DNA from: Tissierellales bacterium
GTDB taxonomy: Bacteria > Bacillota > Clostridia > Tissierellales > VENL01
Direction: 5' to 3'
Assembly: GCA_028280805.1 (NCBI GenBank)
Contig: JANQLB010000091.1
Location: 61,887 to 125,886 of the forward strand
DNA length: 64,000 nucleotides
Shown here: piece by piece, positions 8,548 to 17,163 of the stretch
Position numbering within the stretch: position 1 is the stretch's first letter
Layout: every line of letters begins with the position of its first letter
Position numbers and translations under genes: made by a program
The notes under the pieces: generated by a model
Told to the model about the DNA's origin: nothing
Seen by the model: the letters and a program-made list of their open reading frames with translations, nothing else
Database searches by the model: none

Positions 8548-9729
8548 ATGGGTAGTAATCATAGTTTTTTAGAAGGTAAGATTAAAGATTTAAAGGATGA
8601 AGGAGTTTATAGAAAACTTCCTGTACTAGAAGGAGCAAATGAAGCTGAAATAATTTTAGACGGTCAAAGGGTAATAAATCTTTCATCAAACAATTACTTA
8701 GGATTTTCTAATCATCCCAAATTAAAGAAAGCTGCAGTTGAAGCAGTAGAAAAATACGGTGTTGGAGCAGGTGCAGTAAGAACTATAGTCGGCAATATGG
8801 ACATTCATGAGGAACTGGAAAAGATACTTGCAGAGTTTAAGAGAGAAGAAGCTGTTATGGTATTCCAATCAGGTTTTAACTGTAATGCAGGAACTATTCA
8901 AGCTATTACTCAAAAAGGAGATTTAATAATATCTGATGAACTAAACCATGCTAGTATTATTGATGGTGTTAGATTAAGCAGAGCTGATAAAGCTATATTT
9001 AAGCACTCTGATATGGAAGATTTAGAAAAGGTATTAAAAGAAAAAAGAGATAATTATAATAATTGCTTAATCATTACTGATGGTGTATTCAGTATGGACG
9101 GTGATATTGCTAAACTGCCGGAAATCGTTGAATTAGCACAAAAATATAACTGCATGACCTACGTAGACGATGCTCATGGTTCAGGAGTATTAGGTGAAAG
9201 CGGTAGAGGAACAGTAGACCACTTTCATTTACATGGTAAAGTGGACTTTTCAATAGGAACTTTATCTAAGGCTATAGGCGTTATTGGTGGTTATGTTGCT
9301 ACAAGTAAGTCTGGACAGGAATGGTTAAATCATAGAGGCAGACCAATTCTATTTAGTACTGCTTTACCACCAGCAGCAGTAGGAGCAATTATTCAAGCAG
9401 TTAAAATGTTAATGGAAACTACAGAGTTTACAGATAGGTTATGGAGTAATGCTAAATATTTTAAAGAAAAGCTTGGAAAACTTGGATTTGATACTGGAAA
9501 CAGTGAAACTCCAATAACTCCTGTAATCATTGGAGATGAAGCTGAAACTATGGAATTTAGCAGAAAGCTTAAAGAAAACGGAGTTTTCGTTTCAGGTATA
9601 GTATTCCCAACTGTACCTAAAGGAACAGGAAGGGTAAGATGCATGGTAACAGCAGGGCATACAGAAGAAATGCTTGACAGAGCTGTTGATACATTTGAGA
9701 AAGTTGGAAAGGAAATGGGAATAATATAA
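8548..9729 (+). CDS. kbl: Glycine C-acetyltransferase (2-amino-3-ketobutyrate CoA ligase)
   Basis: 393 residues of the alpha-oxoamine synthase family. The PLP lysine lies in '[17 protein letters not shown]', with '[10 protein letters not shown]' and '[11 protein letters not shown]' also present. Length and the N-terminus fit Kbl better than BioF, and no biotin genes are near. Kbl converts 2-amino-3-oxobutyrate plus CoA to glycine and acetyl-CoA. In an organism with glycine reductase this would feed threonine carbon into the Stickland pathway. No tdh gene is adjacent. AAGGAGG precedes the start. An ATG at 8540 is out of frame and closes quickly. Confidence 0.85.
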   Translation: MGSNHSFLEGKIKDLKDEGVYRKLPVLEGANEAEIILDGQRVINLSSNNYLGFSNHPKLKKAAVEAVEKYGVGAGAVRTIVGNMDIHEELEKILAEFKREEAVMVFQSGFNCNAGTIQAITQKGDLIISDELNHASIIDGVRLSRADKAIFKHSDMEDLEKVLKEKRDNYNNCLIITDGVFSMDGDIAKLPEIVELAQKYNCMTYVDDAHGSGVLGESGRGTVDHFHLHGKVDFSIGTLSKAIGVIGGYVATSKSGQEWLNHRGRPILFSTALPPAAVGAIIQAVKMLMETTEFTDRLWSNAKYFKEKLGKLGFDTGNSETPITPVIIGDEAETMEFSRKLKENGVFVSGIVFPTVPKGTGRVRCMVTAGHTEEMLDRAVDTFEKVGKEMGII

Positions 9730-9740
9730 AGCTATCTCTA

Positions 9741-9770
9741 GAACACTGGTAAAGTCCCGGTGTTCTTTTA
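9741..9770 (+). terminator. Terminator after kbl
   Basis: The stem 'GAACACTGG' pairs with 'CCGGTGTTC' (one G-U wobble), followed by TTTTA. Confidence 0.8.
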
Positions 9771-9861
9771 GATTTATAAATAAAAGATTTTAAAGATTAG
9801 TCACTTTAATATATGATAAAATTAATATAATGGATAAAACTAAGTTATCAGAGGTGATAAG

Positions 9862-10143
9862 ATGATTATAGGCGTATGTACTTTAGAGATAATGATATAT
9901 GGGGTAAACTCATTAAAAGAGAAAAGGCAGGTTATAAAGAGCATTTTGGGCAGGATTAAGTCAAGATATAATGTTTCAATTGCTGAAATTGATTTAAATG
10001 ATGTATGGCGTAGCGGTATAATCGGTATTGCATGTGTTTCAAATGACTCTATTCATGCTAGACAAATGCTGTCAAATGTTATGAAATTTATTGAAAGAGA
10101 CAGCAGAGTAGAAATAATGAAACATAATATTGAAATAATGTGA
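9862..10143 (+). CDS. DUF503 (YlxP-like) protein
   Basis: 93 residues, the full family length, with the typical opening 'MIIGVCTLEIMIYGVNSLKEKRQVIKSI' and 'VWRSGIIGIACVSND'. DUF503 proteins are small alpha/beta proteins, often beside rbfA/infB, linked by position to ribosome biogenesis; here the gene is away from that context. AGAGGTG precedes the ATG. It is followed closely by nth. Confidence 0.85.
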   Translation: MIIGVCTLEIMIYGVNSLKEKRQVIKSILGRIKSRYNVSIAEIDLNDVWRSGIIGIACVSNDSIHARQMLSNVMKFIERDSRVEIMKHNIEIM

Positions 10144-10189
10144 TATATTAATTAAAATCAAGAACGTATTCTATGAAAGGATGATTATT

Positions 10190-10840
10190 ATGAAAAATAA
10201 ATTAACTAAAAGTGAAATGAGTGAAGTGCTGGAAATGTTAAGGGTCATGTATCCGGACCCCCAATCAGAGCTTAATTACTCGACCCCTTTTGAACTGCTG
10301 ATAGCTACAATATTGGCTGCTCAGTGTACAGATGTCAGGGTAAACAAGATTACTAAGGAGCTATACAAAGAATACAAAACACCACAAGATTTTTTAAAGC
10401 TGTCACAAGAAGAACTGGGTGAACTTATTAGAAGTTGTGGATTTTATAAAAACAAAAGTAAAAACATATTAAAGACATGTGAAATCTTAGTCAATCAACA
10501 TGGCGGACATGTACCTGATACTAGAGAGGAGCTTGTAAAACTACCGGGAGTAGGGAGAAAAACTGCCAATGTGGTAATAAGTAATGTCTTTAATAAACCT
10601 GCAATTGCTGTAGACACACATGTATTTAGAGTTTCAAATAGAATTGGTTTAGCATCTTCAAATAATGTTGATGATACTGAGAATGATTTGATGAAAAACA
10701 TTAAAAAAGAAGATTGGTCTGATGCACATCATTGGTTAATTTTTCACGGTAGAAGGGTATGTAAGGCAAGAAAACCTCAATGTCACGAGTGTTCGCTAAC
10801 AAAGTATTGCCTTTATTTTAAAAATATTATTCAAGGATAA
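10190..10840 (+). CDS. nth: Endonuclease III
   Basis: 216 residues. DNA glycosylase/AP lyase for oxidised pyrimidines. The helix-hairpin-helix 'LVKLPGVGRKTANVV' contains the catalytic Lys, the catalytic Asp is in 'AIAVDTHVFRVSNR', and the C-terminal [4Fe-4S] cluster has the exact C-x6-C-x2-C-x5-C spacing ('CKARKPQCHECSLTKYC'). The track starts at 10181, but GAAAGG would then touch the start codon; the ATG at 10190 has normal spacing. Confidence 0.94.
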   Translation: MKNKLTKSEMSEVLEMLRVMYPDPQSELNYSTPFELLIATILAAQCTDVRVNKITKELYKEYKTPQDFLKLSQEELGELIRSCGFYKNKSKNILKTCEILVNQHGGHVPDTREELVKLPGVGRKTANVVISNVFNKPAIAVDTHVFRVSNRIGLASSNNVDDTENDLMKNIKKEDWSDAHHWLIFHGRRVCKARKPQCHECSLTKYCLYFKNIIQG

Positions 10841-10926
10841 ATCTACAAAAAAATTGTCTGATTAAAAGGAAAAAAGTAATCTTTTGGAGAATTAATCATT
10901 ATTAGTCGAATGAAAGAGGTGGTATT

Positions 10927-12984
10927 ATGCTTAACATTAGCTCAAATAAGATTAATGATGAAGAAATGATATTTTCTTTAGATATTGGAACTAGAACCGT
11001 AATTGGAATAGTAGCTGTCTATGAAAATAACAAGCTTAATATATTGGCATCGGAAATCCTTGAACATGAGTCAAGAAGCATGTATGACGGGCAGATACAT
11101 GATATTGCACAGGTTACGGAAACAGCTAAAAAGGTAAAGGAACGACTGGAAAATAAGATTGGTAAAAAATTAGATAAGGTTTCTATAGCAGCAGCAGGAA
11201 GAGCACTGGAAACTTGTATGGTACATATGGAAAGAAAAATTGACTATTCTCAAACAATAAGCAAAAGACTAATTGAAAGTTTAGAGATGGAAGCAATACA
11301 AAAGGCTCAAAAAGAGCTTGAAGAGAAACATAATAAAGGAAATACTCAATATTATTGTGTTGGATATTCAGTAGTAAATTATTATTTAGAAGACAATATA
11401 ATAGAAAATCTAGAAGGTCATAGAGGGAATAAAATATCTGCTGATGTATTATCTACTTTTCTTCCACATACTGTTGTCGACAGTCTTTATACTGTAATGA
11501 GCAGAGTAGGTCTTGAAGTAATAAATCTTACTCTAGAACCGATTGCTGCAATTAATGTAGCAATAAAGAAAAGCTTAAGGCTTTTAAATCTTGCCTTAGT
11601 TGATATAGGGGCTGGAACTTCTGACATAGCTATAACAAAAGATGGAACTATTATAGCTTACGCTATGGCATCGGTAGCAGGGGATGAAATAACTGAAAAG
11701 ATAGCTAAGACATTTTTATTAGACTATGATGTAGCAGAAAAGCTTAAAATCAGCCTTGGTACTGTAGAAAACCATAAATTTCATGATGTAGTAGGTATTG
11801 AACACAACTTAACAAGTAAGGAAATTCTAGAGAGGATAGAACATACTATTAAAGATTTAGCCGAGGAGATAAGTAATAAAATATTAAGATATAATGAAAA
11901 AGCTCCAAGTGTAATATTTTTAATTGGTGGAGGAAGTCAAATTCCTAATCTGACTAAATATATTGCAGAGTATTTGGAAATGCCCGAAGCTAGAGTTGTA
12001 GTTAGAGATGCTTCTATTGTTGAGGATGTCAAAGGACTTCCTAAAGAGCTTACGGGACCTAATGCGATAACACCTCTGGGTATTGCCAAAACTGCTATAG
12101 ATAATAAGTACAAAGACTTTTTAGAAGTTATAGTAAACGGACAAAAAGTTAAACTGTTTAATTCTAAACAGATAAAGGTTTCAAATGCACTGGTCTTAGT
12201 AGGATTTAATCCAAGAAATCTCATTCCTAAAAGAGGTGAGGATTTCGTCTATTATATAAATGGTGAAGAAAAGCGTTTAAAAGGAGAAATAGGAGAACCT
12301 GCACATATATACATAAATGATAAAAAAGCAAATCTTGAGTATAGGTTATTAAATGGAGATGTAATTAAGATAGAGGAGTCTACGGCAGGGTCTAAACCTC
12401 AAAACCCTATGCTTTATGATTGTATAGGCAATCAAAGAGCTGTAATATTTAATAAAAATGAAATTAGGCTTTTAGAATATATAAAAGTAAACGGTAAAAT
12501 AGTTAACAATAATATTCAAGTAAATGAAAAAGATCAAATAGAAATAAAAGAAATAAAAACATTAAAACGATTTTTTGAAATACAAGGTCTAGATATGAAT
12601 GATTATAAAATCTTTGTAAACGATAAAGAGATAGATAAAAAAGGACATGTTCTTAATACAGGTGATATTATTATTACTGAGAAAACTTTAACAAACGAAC
12701 AAATTAATAAAAATAAAAGTATCAACTCTAAACAAAAAAGCACTGTACATAAAGCTAATATAAATGTTATAAAGTTAAATATAAACAATGAACAGAAAAT
12801 AATAGAACATAACAAGGATAAATTTGTTTTTGTAGATATATTTAATTATGTAGATTTTAATTTATCTAAACCTAAAGGAATTATTGTTTTAAAAGTAAAT
12901 GGAATAAAAGCACAATTTACCCAAGAACTTAAAAATGGAGATAATATAGAAATATACTGGGATAAGAGAGATTCTAATCAATAG
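10927..12984 (+). CDS. FtsA-like actin-family ATPase with long C-terminal extension
   Basis: 685 residues. The N-terminal 390 residues follow the FtsA/actin fold: phosphate 1 'FSLDIGTRTVIGIVAV', a 1C-like insert 'HDIAQVTETAKKVKERLE', phosphate 2 'LALVDIGAGTSDIAIT' and adenosine 'IFLIGGGSQIPNLTKY'. Ordinary FtsA is about 420 residues and ends in an amphipathic membrane helix. Here about 290 further residues follow, containing repeated beta-rich units such as 'VNGEEKRLKGEIGEPAHIYI' and 'VNDKEIDKKGHVLNTGDII' that look like ubiquitin/S4-like or SLBB-like folds. There is no ftsZ next door. This is probably a second FtsA-family protein rather than the divisome FtsA. AGAGGTGG precedes the ATG. Confidence 0.8.
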   Translation: MLNISSNKINDEEMIFSLDIGTRTVIGIVAVYENNKLNILASEILEHESRSMYDGQIHDIAQVTETAKKVKERLENKIGKKLDKVSIAAAGRALETCMVHMERKIDYSQTISKRLIESLEMEAIQKAQKELEEKHNKGNTQYYCVGYSVVNYYLEDNIIENLEGHRGNKISADVLSTFLPHTVVDSLYTVMSRVGLEVINLTLEPIAAINVAIKKSLRLLNLALVDIGAGTSDIAITKDGTIIAYAMASVAGDEITEKIAKTFLLDYDVAEKLKISLGTVENHKFHDVVGIEHNLTSKEILERIEHTIKDLAEEISNKILRYNEKAPSVIFLIGGGSQIPNLTKYIAEYLEMPEARVVVRDASIVEDVKGLPKELTGPNAITPLGIAKTAIDNKYKDFLEVIVNGQKVKLFNSKQIKVSNALVLVGFNPRNLIPKRGEDFVYYINGEEKRLKGEIGEPAHIYINDKKANLEYRLLNGDVIKIEESTAGSKPQNPMLYDCIGNQRAVIFNKNEIRLLEYIKVNGKIVNNNIQVNEKDQIEIKEIKTLKRFFEIQGLDMNDYKIFVNDKEIDKKGHVLNTGDIIITEKTLTNEQINKNKSINSKQKSTVHKANINVIKLNINNEQKIIEHNKDKFVFVDIFNYVDFNLSKPKGIIVLKVNGIKAQFTQELKNGDNIEIYWDKRDSNQ

Positions 12985-13082
12985 ATTAATATAAAACCCC
13001 TACACATATTGGCTTATTGAGGTTAATACAATATATAGAGACAACATTATTTTTAGTTGTATTTTCCTTAAGGGGGTAAGTT

Positions 13083-14474
13083 ATGAGTTCTGTAGTCTTA
13101 AAAAAAATCATTATGTATATTTTGATATTTTTGCTATTTTTTGCATTAATTGTTACTGTTTTATCTTTCATATATTTTAATAAAACTACTATATATTCAA
13201 AAGTAGCAATTAACGGTATAGATGTTAGCGGATTAAATAGGATAGAAGCCATGGATAAGTTAAGGAGCAGCTTTACGGAAGCTTTTAAAAATAAAACTCT
13301 TGTATTAGTTTATGATGGTTATAAGCATATAGTGCCATATGAAGATTTAGGTATACAATATGACTATTACAAAGGTGTAAATAGTGGATTTAAGATTGGA
13401 CGGCAGGGTAATGCCTTTAAGAAATTTATAGATATACTTGATTGTAGAATTAATGGCAGAAATATCTCATTAGAACTTGTTTATGAAAAAGTAAAACTTG
13501 ATAAACTTATAGAAAATATTAAAAAAGACTTAAATAAAAATAGTGAAAATGCTAAAATACAGTATGATAATTGGAGATTTAGCATTACTCCTGAAGTTGT
13601 AGGTAAAAAAGTTCAGGAAGATTTATTAAGACATAGAATTATTAGTGGTATTTTGGATAATAAAGAAATAAAAATTCCGGTAAAATCACATATACCTAAG
13701 ATTACCGAGGCGATTTTAAAGGAGATACAATATCCAATTTCAGAATTCACAACCTATTTTGCATCAAGTAGTCAGGGTAGAAAAAATAATATTAAAATTT
13801 CATCTATAAAAGTTAATGGTTCTGTTGTGTTACCTAATGAAGTATTTTCGTTTAACAAATCTACCGGAGAAAGAACCCGGGATACTGGCTATATGGAGTC
13901 CAAGGTAATTATGGACGGAAGATTTGTACCTGATATTGGAGGAGGAGTATGTCAAGTATCTACAACACTATATAATGCAGTTCTTAGGGCAAACCTTGAA
14001 ATAGTTGAAAGGCATCCTCATTCTATTCCTGTAAGATACGTTCAGAAGGGAAAGGACGCAGCAGTTTCATACGGCTATTTAGATTTGAAATTTAGAAATA
14101 GCTATGAATTTCCAATATACGTCCAGGCAAAGGTTACGTCCAGTGCTGTAACTTTTAGAATATTTGGAGGTAAGGTTAATGAAAATAGACAGACGAATAT
14201 TATATCTATTTTACAAGAAACGATTAATCCTGAAATAGAAAAACATGTTGATAATTCTTTAATACCCGGATCTATGGTAATAGTTCAAAAAGGACGATAT
14301 GGTTATAAGGTTAATACATATAAAGTTATTTATGAAGATGGTCAAGAAATAAAGAGAGAACTTATATCAAATGATTTTTATAAGCCTAAAAAATATATCC
14401 TGCGAGTAGGACCTAAAACTACTATAGAAAGTATATTACAAATAGAGAATTCTGGGGGAAAATTAGTTCAATAA
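13083..14474 (+). CDS. VanW family protein with N-terminal membrane anchor
   Basis: 463 residues. One transmembrane segment (about residues 8-29) is followed by a putative peptidoglycan-binding-4 type region, then the VanW domain: 'NGSVVLPNEVFSFNKSTGERT', 'PDIGGGVCQVSTTLYNAVL' and 'VERHPHSIPVRYV'. A C-terminal 60-residue beta region resembles a G5-like domain. VanW proteins were first noted in vancomycin-resistance clusters, but most, as here, are chromosomal and of unknown biochemical role at the cell wall. AAGGGGG precedes the ATG. It sits between the FtsA-like gene and DUF2225 in the same orientation. Confidence 0.85.
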   Translation: MSSVVLKKIIMYILIFLLFFALIVTVLSFIYFNKTTIYSKVAINGIDVSGLNRIEAMDKLRSSFTEAFKNKTLVLVYDGYKHIVPYEDLGIQYDYYKGVNSGFKIGRQGNAFKKFIDILDCRINGRNISLELVYEKVKLDKLIENIKKDLNKNSENAKIQYDNWRFSITPEVVGKKVQEDLLRHRIISGILDNKEIKIPVKSHIPKITEAILKEIQYPISEFTTYFASSSQGRKNNIKISSIKVNGSVVLPNEVFSFNKSTGERTRDTGYMESKVIMDGRFVPDIGGGVCQVSTTLYNAVLRANLEIVERHPHSIPVRYVQKGKDAAVSYGYLDLKFRNSYEFPIYVQAKVTSSAVTFRIFGGKVNENRQTNIISILQETINPEIEKHVDNSLIPGSMVIVQKGRYGYKVNTYKVIYEDGQEIKRELISNDFYKPKKYILRVGPKTTIESILQIENSGGKLVQ

Positions 14475-14495
14475 ACAATACCCGGAGGTGTTTTT

Positions 14496-15170
14496 ATGTC
14501 AGCAATAGACGAGTTATACGATAAAAAGGTTAAATGTCCAGTATGTAACGTTGAATTTACTACAAAAAGAGTAAAAATGTCTAAGTTAAGGGCAGAAAAG
14601 AGATATAGTGACTTGTTCATACATTATAAAGGAGAAAATCCTGTTAAATATAGTGTCTATGTATGTCCTGTTTGTGGATACGCTGCATTAAGTGAAAAAT
14701 ATAATAATGTTAAGGGTGGGTCATTGACTATACTTAGAGATAAAATAACTTCAAAGTGGAAAGAGAGAGAATATGGCGGATATAGAAGTGTTGAAGAAGC
14801 AATTACATGCTATAAGCTTGCATTATATTGTGGTGAGATTTTGTTATATAAAAAATTGTATCTAGGTGGTATTTGTCTTAGACTTGCATGGTTATATAGA
14901 TTAAAAAATGACAACGAAAATGAGCAGAGATTTTTACGTCTTACATATGATTTTTATAAGAACGCTTACTCTAATGAGTCCATGATTAATACTAATATGG
15001 ACGAAATAACCTTAACTTATTTGATTGGAGAAACAAAGAGAAGGATTGGAGACAATAAGGAAGCTATTTCTTGGTTTAGTCAAGTCGTTTCTCATCCTAT
15101 GAGTGGAAATAATCCTAAAATTAAGAAATTAGCAAGAGAACAGTGGGCATTAATTAGAGAAAGTAGGTAA
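14496..15170 (+). CDS. DUF2225 zinc-ribbon/TPR-like protein
   Basis: 224 residues. Two CxxC pairs ('KCPVCNVEFTTKRV' and 'YVCPVCGYAALSEKY') form a likely zinc site at the N-terminus. The helical remainder, with 'AITCYKLALYCGEIL' and 'RIGDNKEAISWFSQVV', reads like degenerate TPRs, as in DUF2225. The family has no firm function. GGAGGTG precedes the start, 22 bases after the VanW stop, so they are probably one operon. Confidence 0.85.
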   Translation: MSAIDELYDKKVKCPVCNVEFTTKRVKMSKLRAEKRYSDLFIHYKGENPVKYSVYVCPVCGYAALSEKYNNVKGGSLTILRDKITSKWKEREYGGYRSVEEAITCYKLALYCGEILLYKKLYLGGICLRLAWLYRLKNDNENEQRFLRLTYDFYKNAYSNESMINTNMDEITLTYLIGETKRRIGDNKEAISWFSQVVSHPMSGNNPKIKKLAREQWALIRESR

Positions 15171-15183
15171 AGAGGTGAATTAA

Positions 15184-15333
15184 ATGAAGGTATATTATCA
15201 TGAGTTTAGCACTTAATAATAATGGAGTAATAAAGTTGGATTTTCCAAATCAATCTAAACAAGATATGGTTTCTTGGCTTAAAATATACATTCCTTTTTT
15301 ATCCTTGTCTTTATACATAATATTAGTTAAAAT
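15184..15333 (+). pseudogene. Possible degenerate small gene after DUF2225
   Basis: A strong AGAGGTG and ATG at 15184 open only 10 codons ('MKVYYHEFST') before three consecutive TAA codons. A second ATG at 15200 in another frame opens 66 codons, but these run through the terminator hairpin at 15334-15365. The hydrophobic stretch 'WLKIYIPFLSLSLYIILVKI' could be a membrane segment. I regard it as a broken or spurious small gene. Confidence 0.25.
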
Positions 15334-15370
15334 AAAGAGGTCACTTCACAATGAAAGATCTCTTTATTTC
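15334..15370. terminator. Bidirectional terminator between DUF2225 and the TDT transporter
   Basis: 'AAAGAGGTC' pairs with 'GATCTCTTT' (one wobble), followed by ATTTC on the plus strand. It separates convergent genes. Confidence 0.7.
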
Positions 15371-15375
15371 TTAAT

Positions 15376-16326
15376 CTACGACGTAGATACTTTTTTTTGA
15401 GCTTTTACTGGTTTTTCTATAAAGATAAAGCTTATATATCTTATTAAAACATACAGTACTATTGTTATAGCCAGAAATTCTTCAAATCTTACTATATATC
15501 TTAGTAAAGGTATACCGCTATCTGCTGACATTAAAAAAGCATGCGTCTTTTTTATGGCTATAGCACTAATAACACAGGGGAAAGTAAAAGCAGCATAGCT
15601 TGGATAGAACTTTAGCTTTAACATTTTAGGCATATATATAAGGACAGCTAAAAGCATGACCAGAGATAGTGTTGTTAGTAACCAAACTATAGTCATGTTT
15701 TTTTCCTGAAAGGAACTCATATATCCTGCTAAACAAAGGCTGGCAGGTGCTGCAAAGGTTGTAATTACAGGTAATGCCGGTTCTGGAATAGATTTAACTT
15801 TAAAAACCCTATACAATACTATGGGTAATAAAATCAAGTAAGATACAAAGCCAAACCAAAACAATACTTGTCCAATATATAGTGCATTAAAGGCAGGAGC
15901 AGTTACGCTTGCTACTACGATCCCAACATAAACTACAAAATAACTTGGAAAAACCTTTTTTATATCGAATTTTAGAACGAACTTCTTAGTAAAATCAATT
16001 ATTAACAAGATATGAATCAAAATGCCTGCAATCCATAATCCATAGGATATAGAAGATTGAATAGGCTTTAAATATGTGGCCAAAATCATAATTCCCATAG
16101 AAAAGGTTGGAGCAACACTTGCTATAACAGGATTATTTAGGCTCTCTACAATAGCCTTAATAGAAGTAAATATTTTTATCAGAAGAAGTAAAAATATAAT
16201 AGATGATAAAGCCCCAAAAATATTTCTATATATATTGCCATAGGATGCTAATAAATTACCTGTTGCTGCTAAGGCAAGCATCAACCCGGCTATCGGGACA
16301 GGTATTTTCTTAATAATCTTATCCAT
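15376..16326 (-). CDS. TDT/TehA-type membrane transporter
   Basis: 316 residues with about ten transmembrane helices, beginning 'IPVPIAGLMLALAATGNLLAS', the usual start of the tellurite-resistance/dicarboxylate (TDT, SLAC1-like) family. These are anion channels or exporters of small organic anions; the substrate cannot be read from the sequence. AGGAGGGG precedes the ATG. It lies 14 bases downstream of the C_GCAxxG_C_C gene on the same strand, implying a two-gene operon. Confidence 0.8.
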   Translation of the reverse strand: MDKIIKKIPVPIAGLMLALAATGNLLASYGNIYRNIFGALSSIIFLLLLIKIFTSIKAIVESLNNPVIASVAPTFSMGIMILATYLKPIQSSISYGLWIAGILIHILLIIDFTKKFVLKFDIKKVFPSYFVVYVGIVVASVTAPAFNALYIGQVLFWFGFVSYLILLPIVLYRVFKVKSIPEPALPVITTFAAPASLCLAGYMSSFQEKNMTIVWLLTTLSLVMLLAVLIYMPKMLKLKFYPSYAAFTFPCVISAIAIKKTHAFLMSADSGIPLLRYIVRFEEFLAITIVLYVLIRYISFIFIEKPVKAQKKVSTS

Positions 16327-16340
16327 TCTACCCCTCCTTA

Positions 16341-16805
16341 CTATTCATCAATATTTGTTATATTCAATTCTCTTACTATTATTTCTGCTGTCTTCTCAGC
16401 TATTTCGCCAGTAAAAGCCACACACTGGTTTTTGTGTTCACCCGAAGCCATATTAAAGCCTTTTGTGTGTACGTGACAGCAAAGGCATCCATGCTTTTTC
16501 CTAAAGCTTCCTTGAAGCTCATTGGCTAATTTAAGAGTATTTTGGACCTTTGAATCTCCACCCTTTGTTCTACCAAAAAAGTATCCTAGAGCCAATATAC
16601 CACCTGAAACAGCTCCACATACACATTTTGATTTACCAATACCTACTGGAAAACCAGAAGCCATGGCTATCATTTCATCGGGCATATCAAGTTCAAAATT
16701 ATCCTTGACTGAACTAACAACAGCCTCTGAACAGTAAAAGTCACCTTTTCTAAATAATTCTTCAGCATCTTGTCTAATTTTTTGTACGCTTACTTGTTTT
16801 TTCAA
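16341..16805 (-). CDS. C_GCAxxG_C_C family redox protein
   Basis: 154 residues from a TTG start. The family motif is seen as 'FYCSEAVVSS', 'SKCVCGAVSGGILALGYFFG', 'KKHGCLCCHV' and a final 'NQCVAF', the spaced cysteines that name the family and that probably bind a metal or Fe-S centre. The ORF track starts at 16853. AGGAGG lies 8 bases before a TTG at 16805, while the upstream ATG has no good site, so the shorter form is chosen. Its operon partner is the TDT transporter. Confidence 0.85.
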   Translation of the reverse strand: MKKQVSVQKIRQDAEELFRKGDFYCSEAVVSSVKDNFELDMPDEMIAMASGFPVGIGKSKCVCGAVSGGILALGYFFGRTKGGDSKVQNTLKLANELQGSFRKKHGCLCCHVHTKGFNMASGEHKNQCVAFTGEIAEKTAEIIVRELNITNIDE

Positions 16806-16956
16806 TTTAATAACCTCCTCAGTTGTTAATTTAATATTTAACATATGGTACACCTATAGAAATATCATAGTATCCCTTATTGTACAAATTGGAATTTTGA
16901 ATAGAAGGTCTAAATGCATTGATATATTCTATACGTCAACTAAAAGTAGAAAGTAA

Positions 16957-17079
16957 TGGGAGTTTAGTATTTTTGGCGGAGGTTTAGGTTTTAAAGTTAA
17001 ACTGTTAGAATTAGAAGGAATTAAAGTAAATATCAGAACTAATTACAAGGAGGAAAGATCAAGATATTTTATTGTTTAA
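16957..17079 (+). pseudogene. Possible gene fossil in the gap before the lipase
   Basis: The 16806-17163 gap has no full gene. It contains one coherent open stretch of 41 codons without a start codon ('FGGGLGFKVKLLELEGIKVN'), bounded by stops at 16954 and 17077. Base composition and the absence of a start suggest the 3' tail of a lost gene. I do not recognise the product. Confidence 0.25.
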
Positions 17080-17163
17080 TATCACCATTTTTAAATATAA
17101 GCATACCATAATACAAACAAATAGTTCTATTATTTATATGTTTATATTAAGGGAAGTGGTATT

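Noticed and set aside
8548-9729. BioF (8-amino-7-oxononanoate synthase)
   Set aside because: Same family, but the N-terminal sequence and length fit Kbl and there are no biotin genes nearby.
15200-15400. 66-residue plus-strand protein
   Set aside because: Its last 20 codons run through a clear terminator hairpin; at most a degenerate gene, listed with low confidence.
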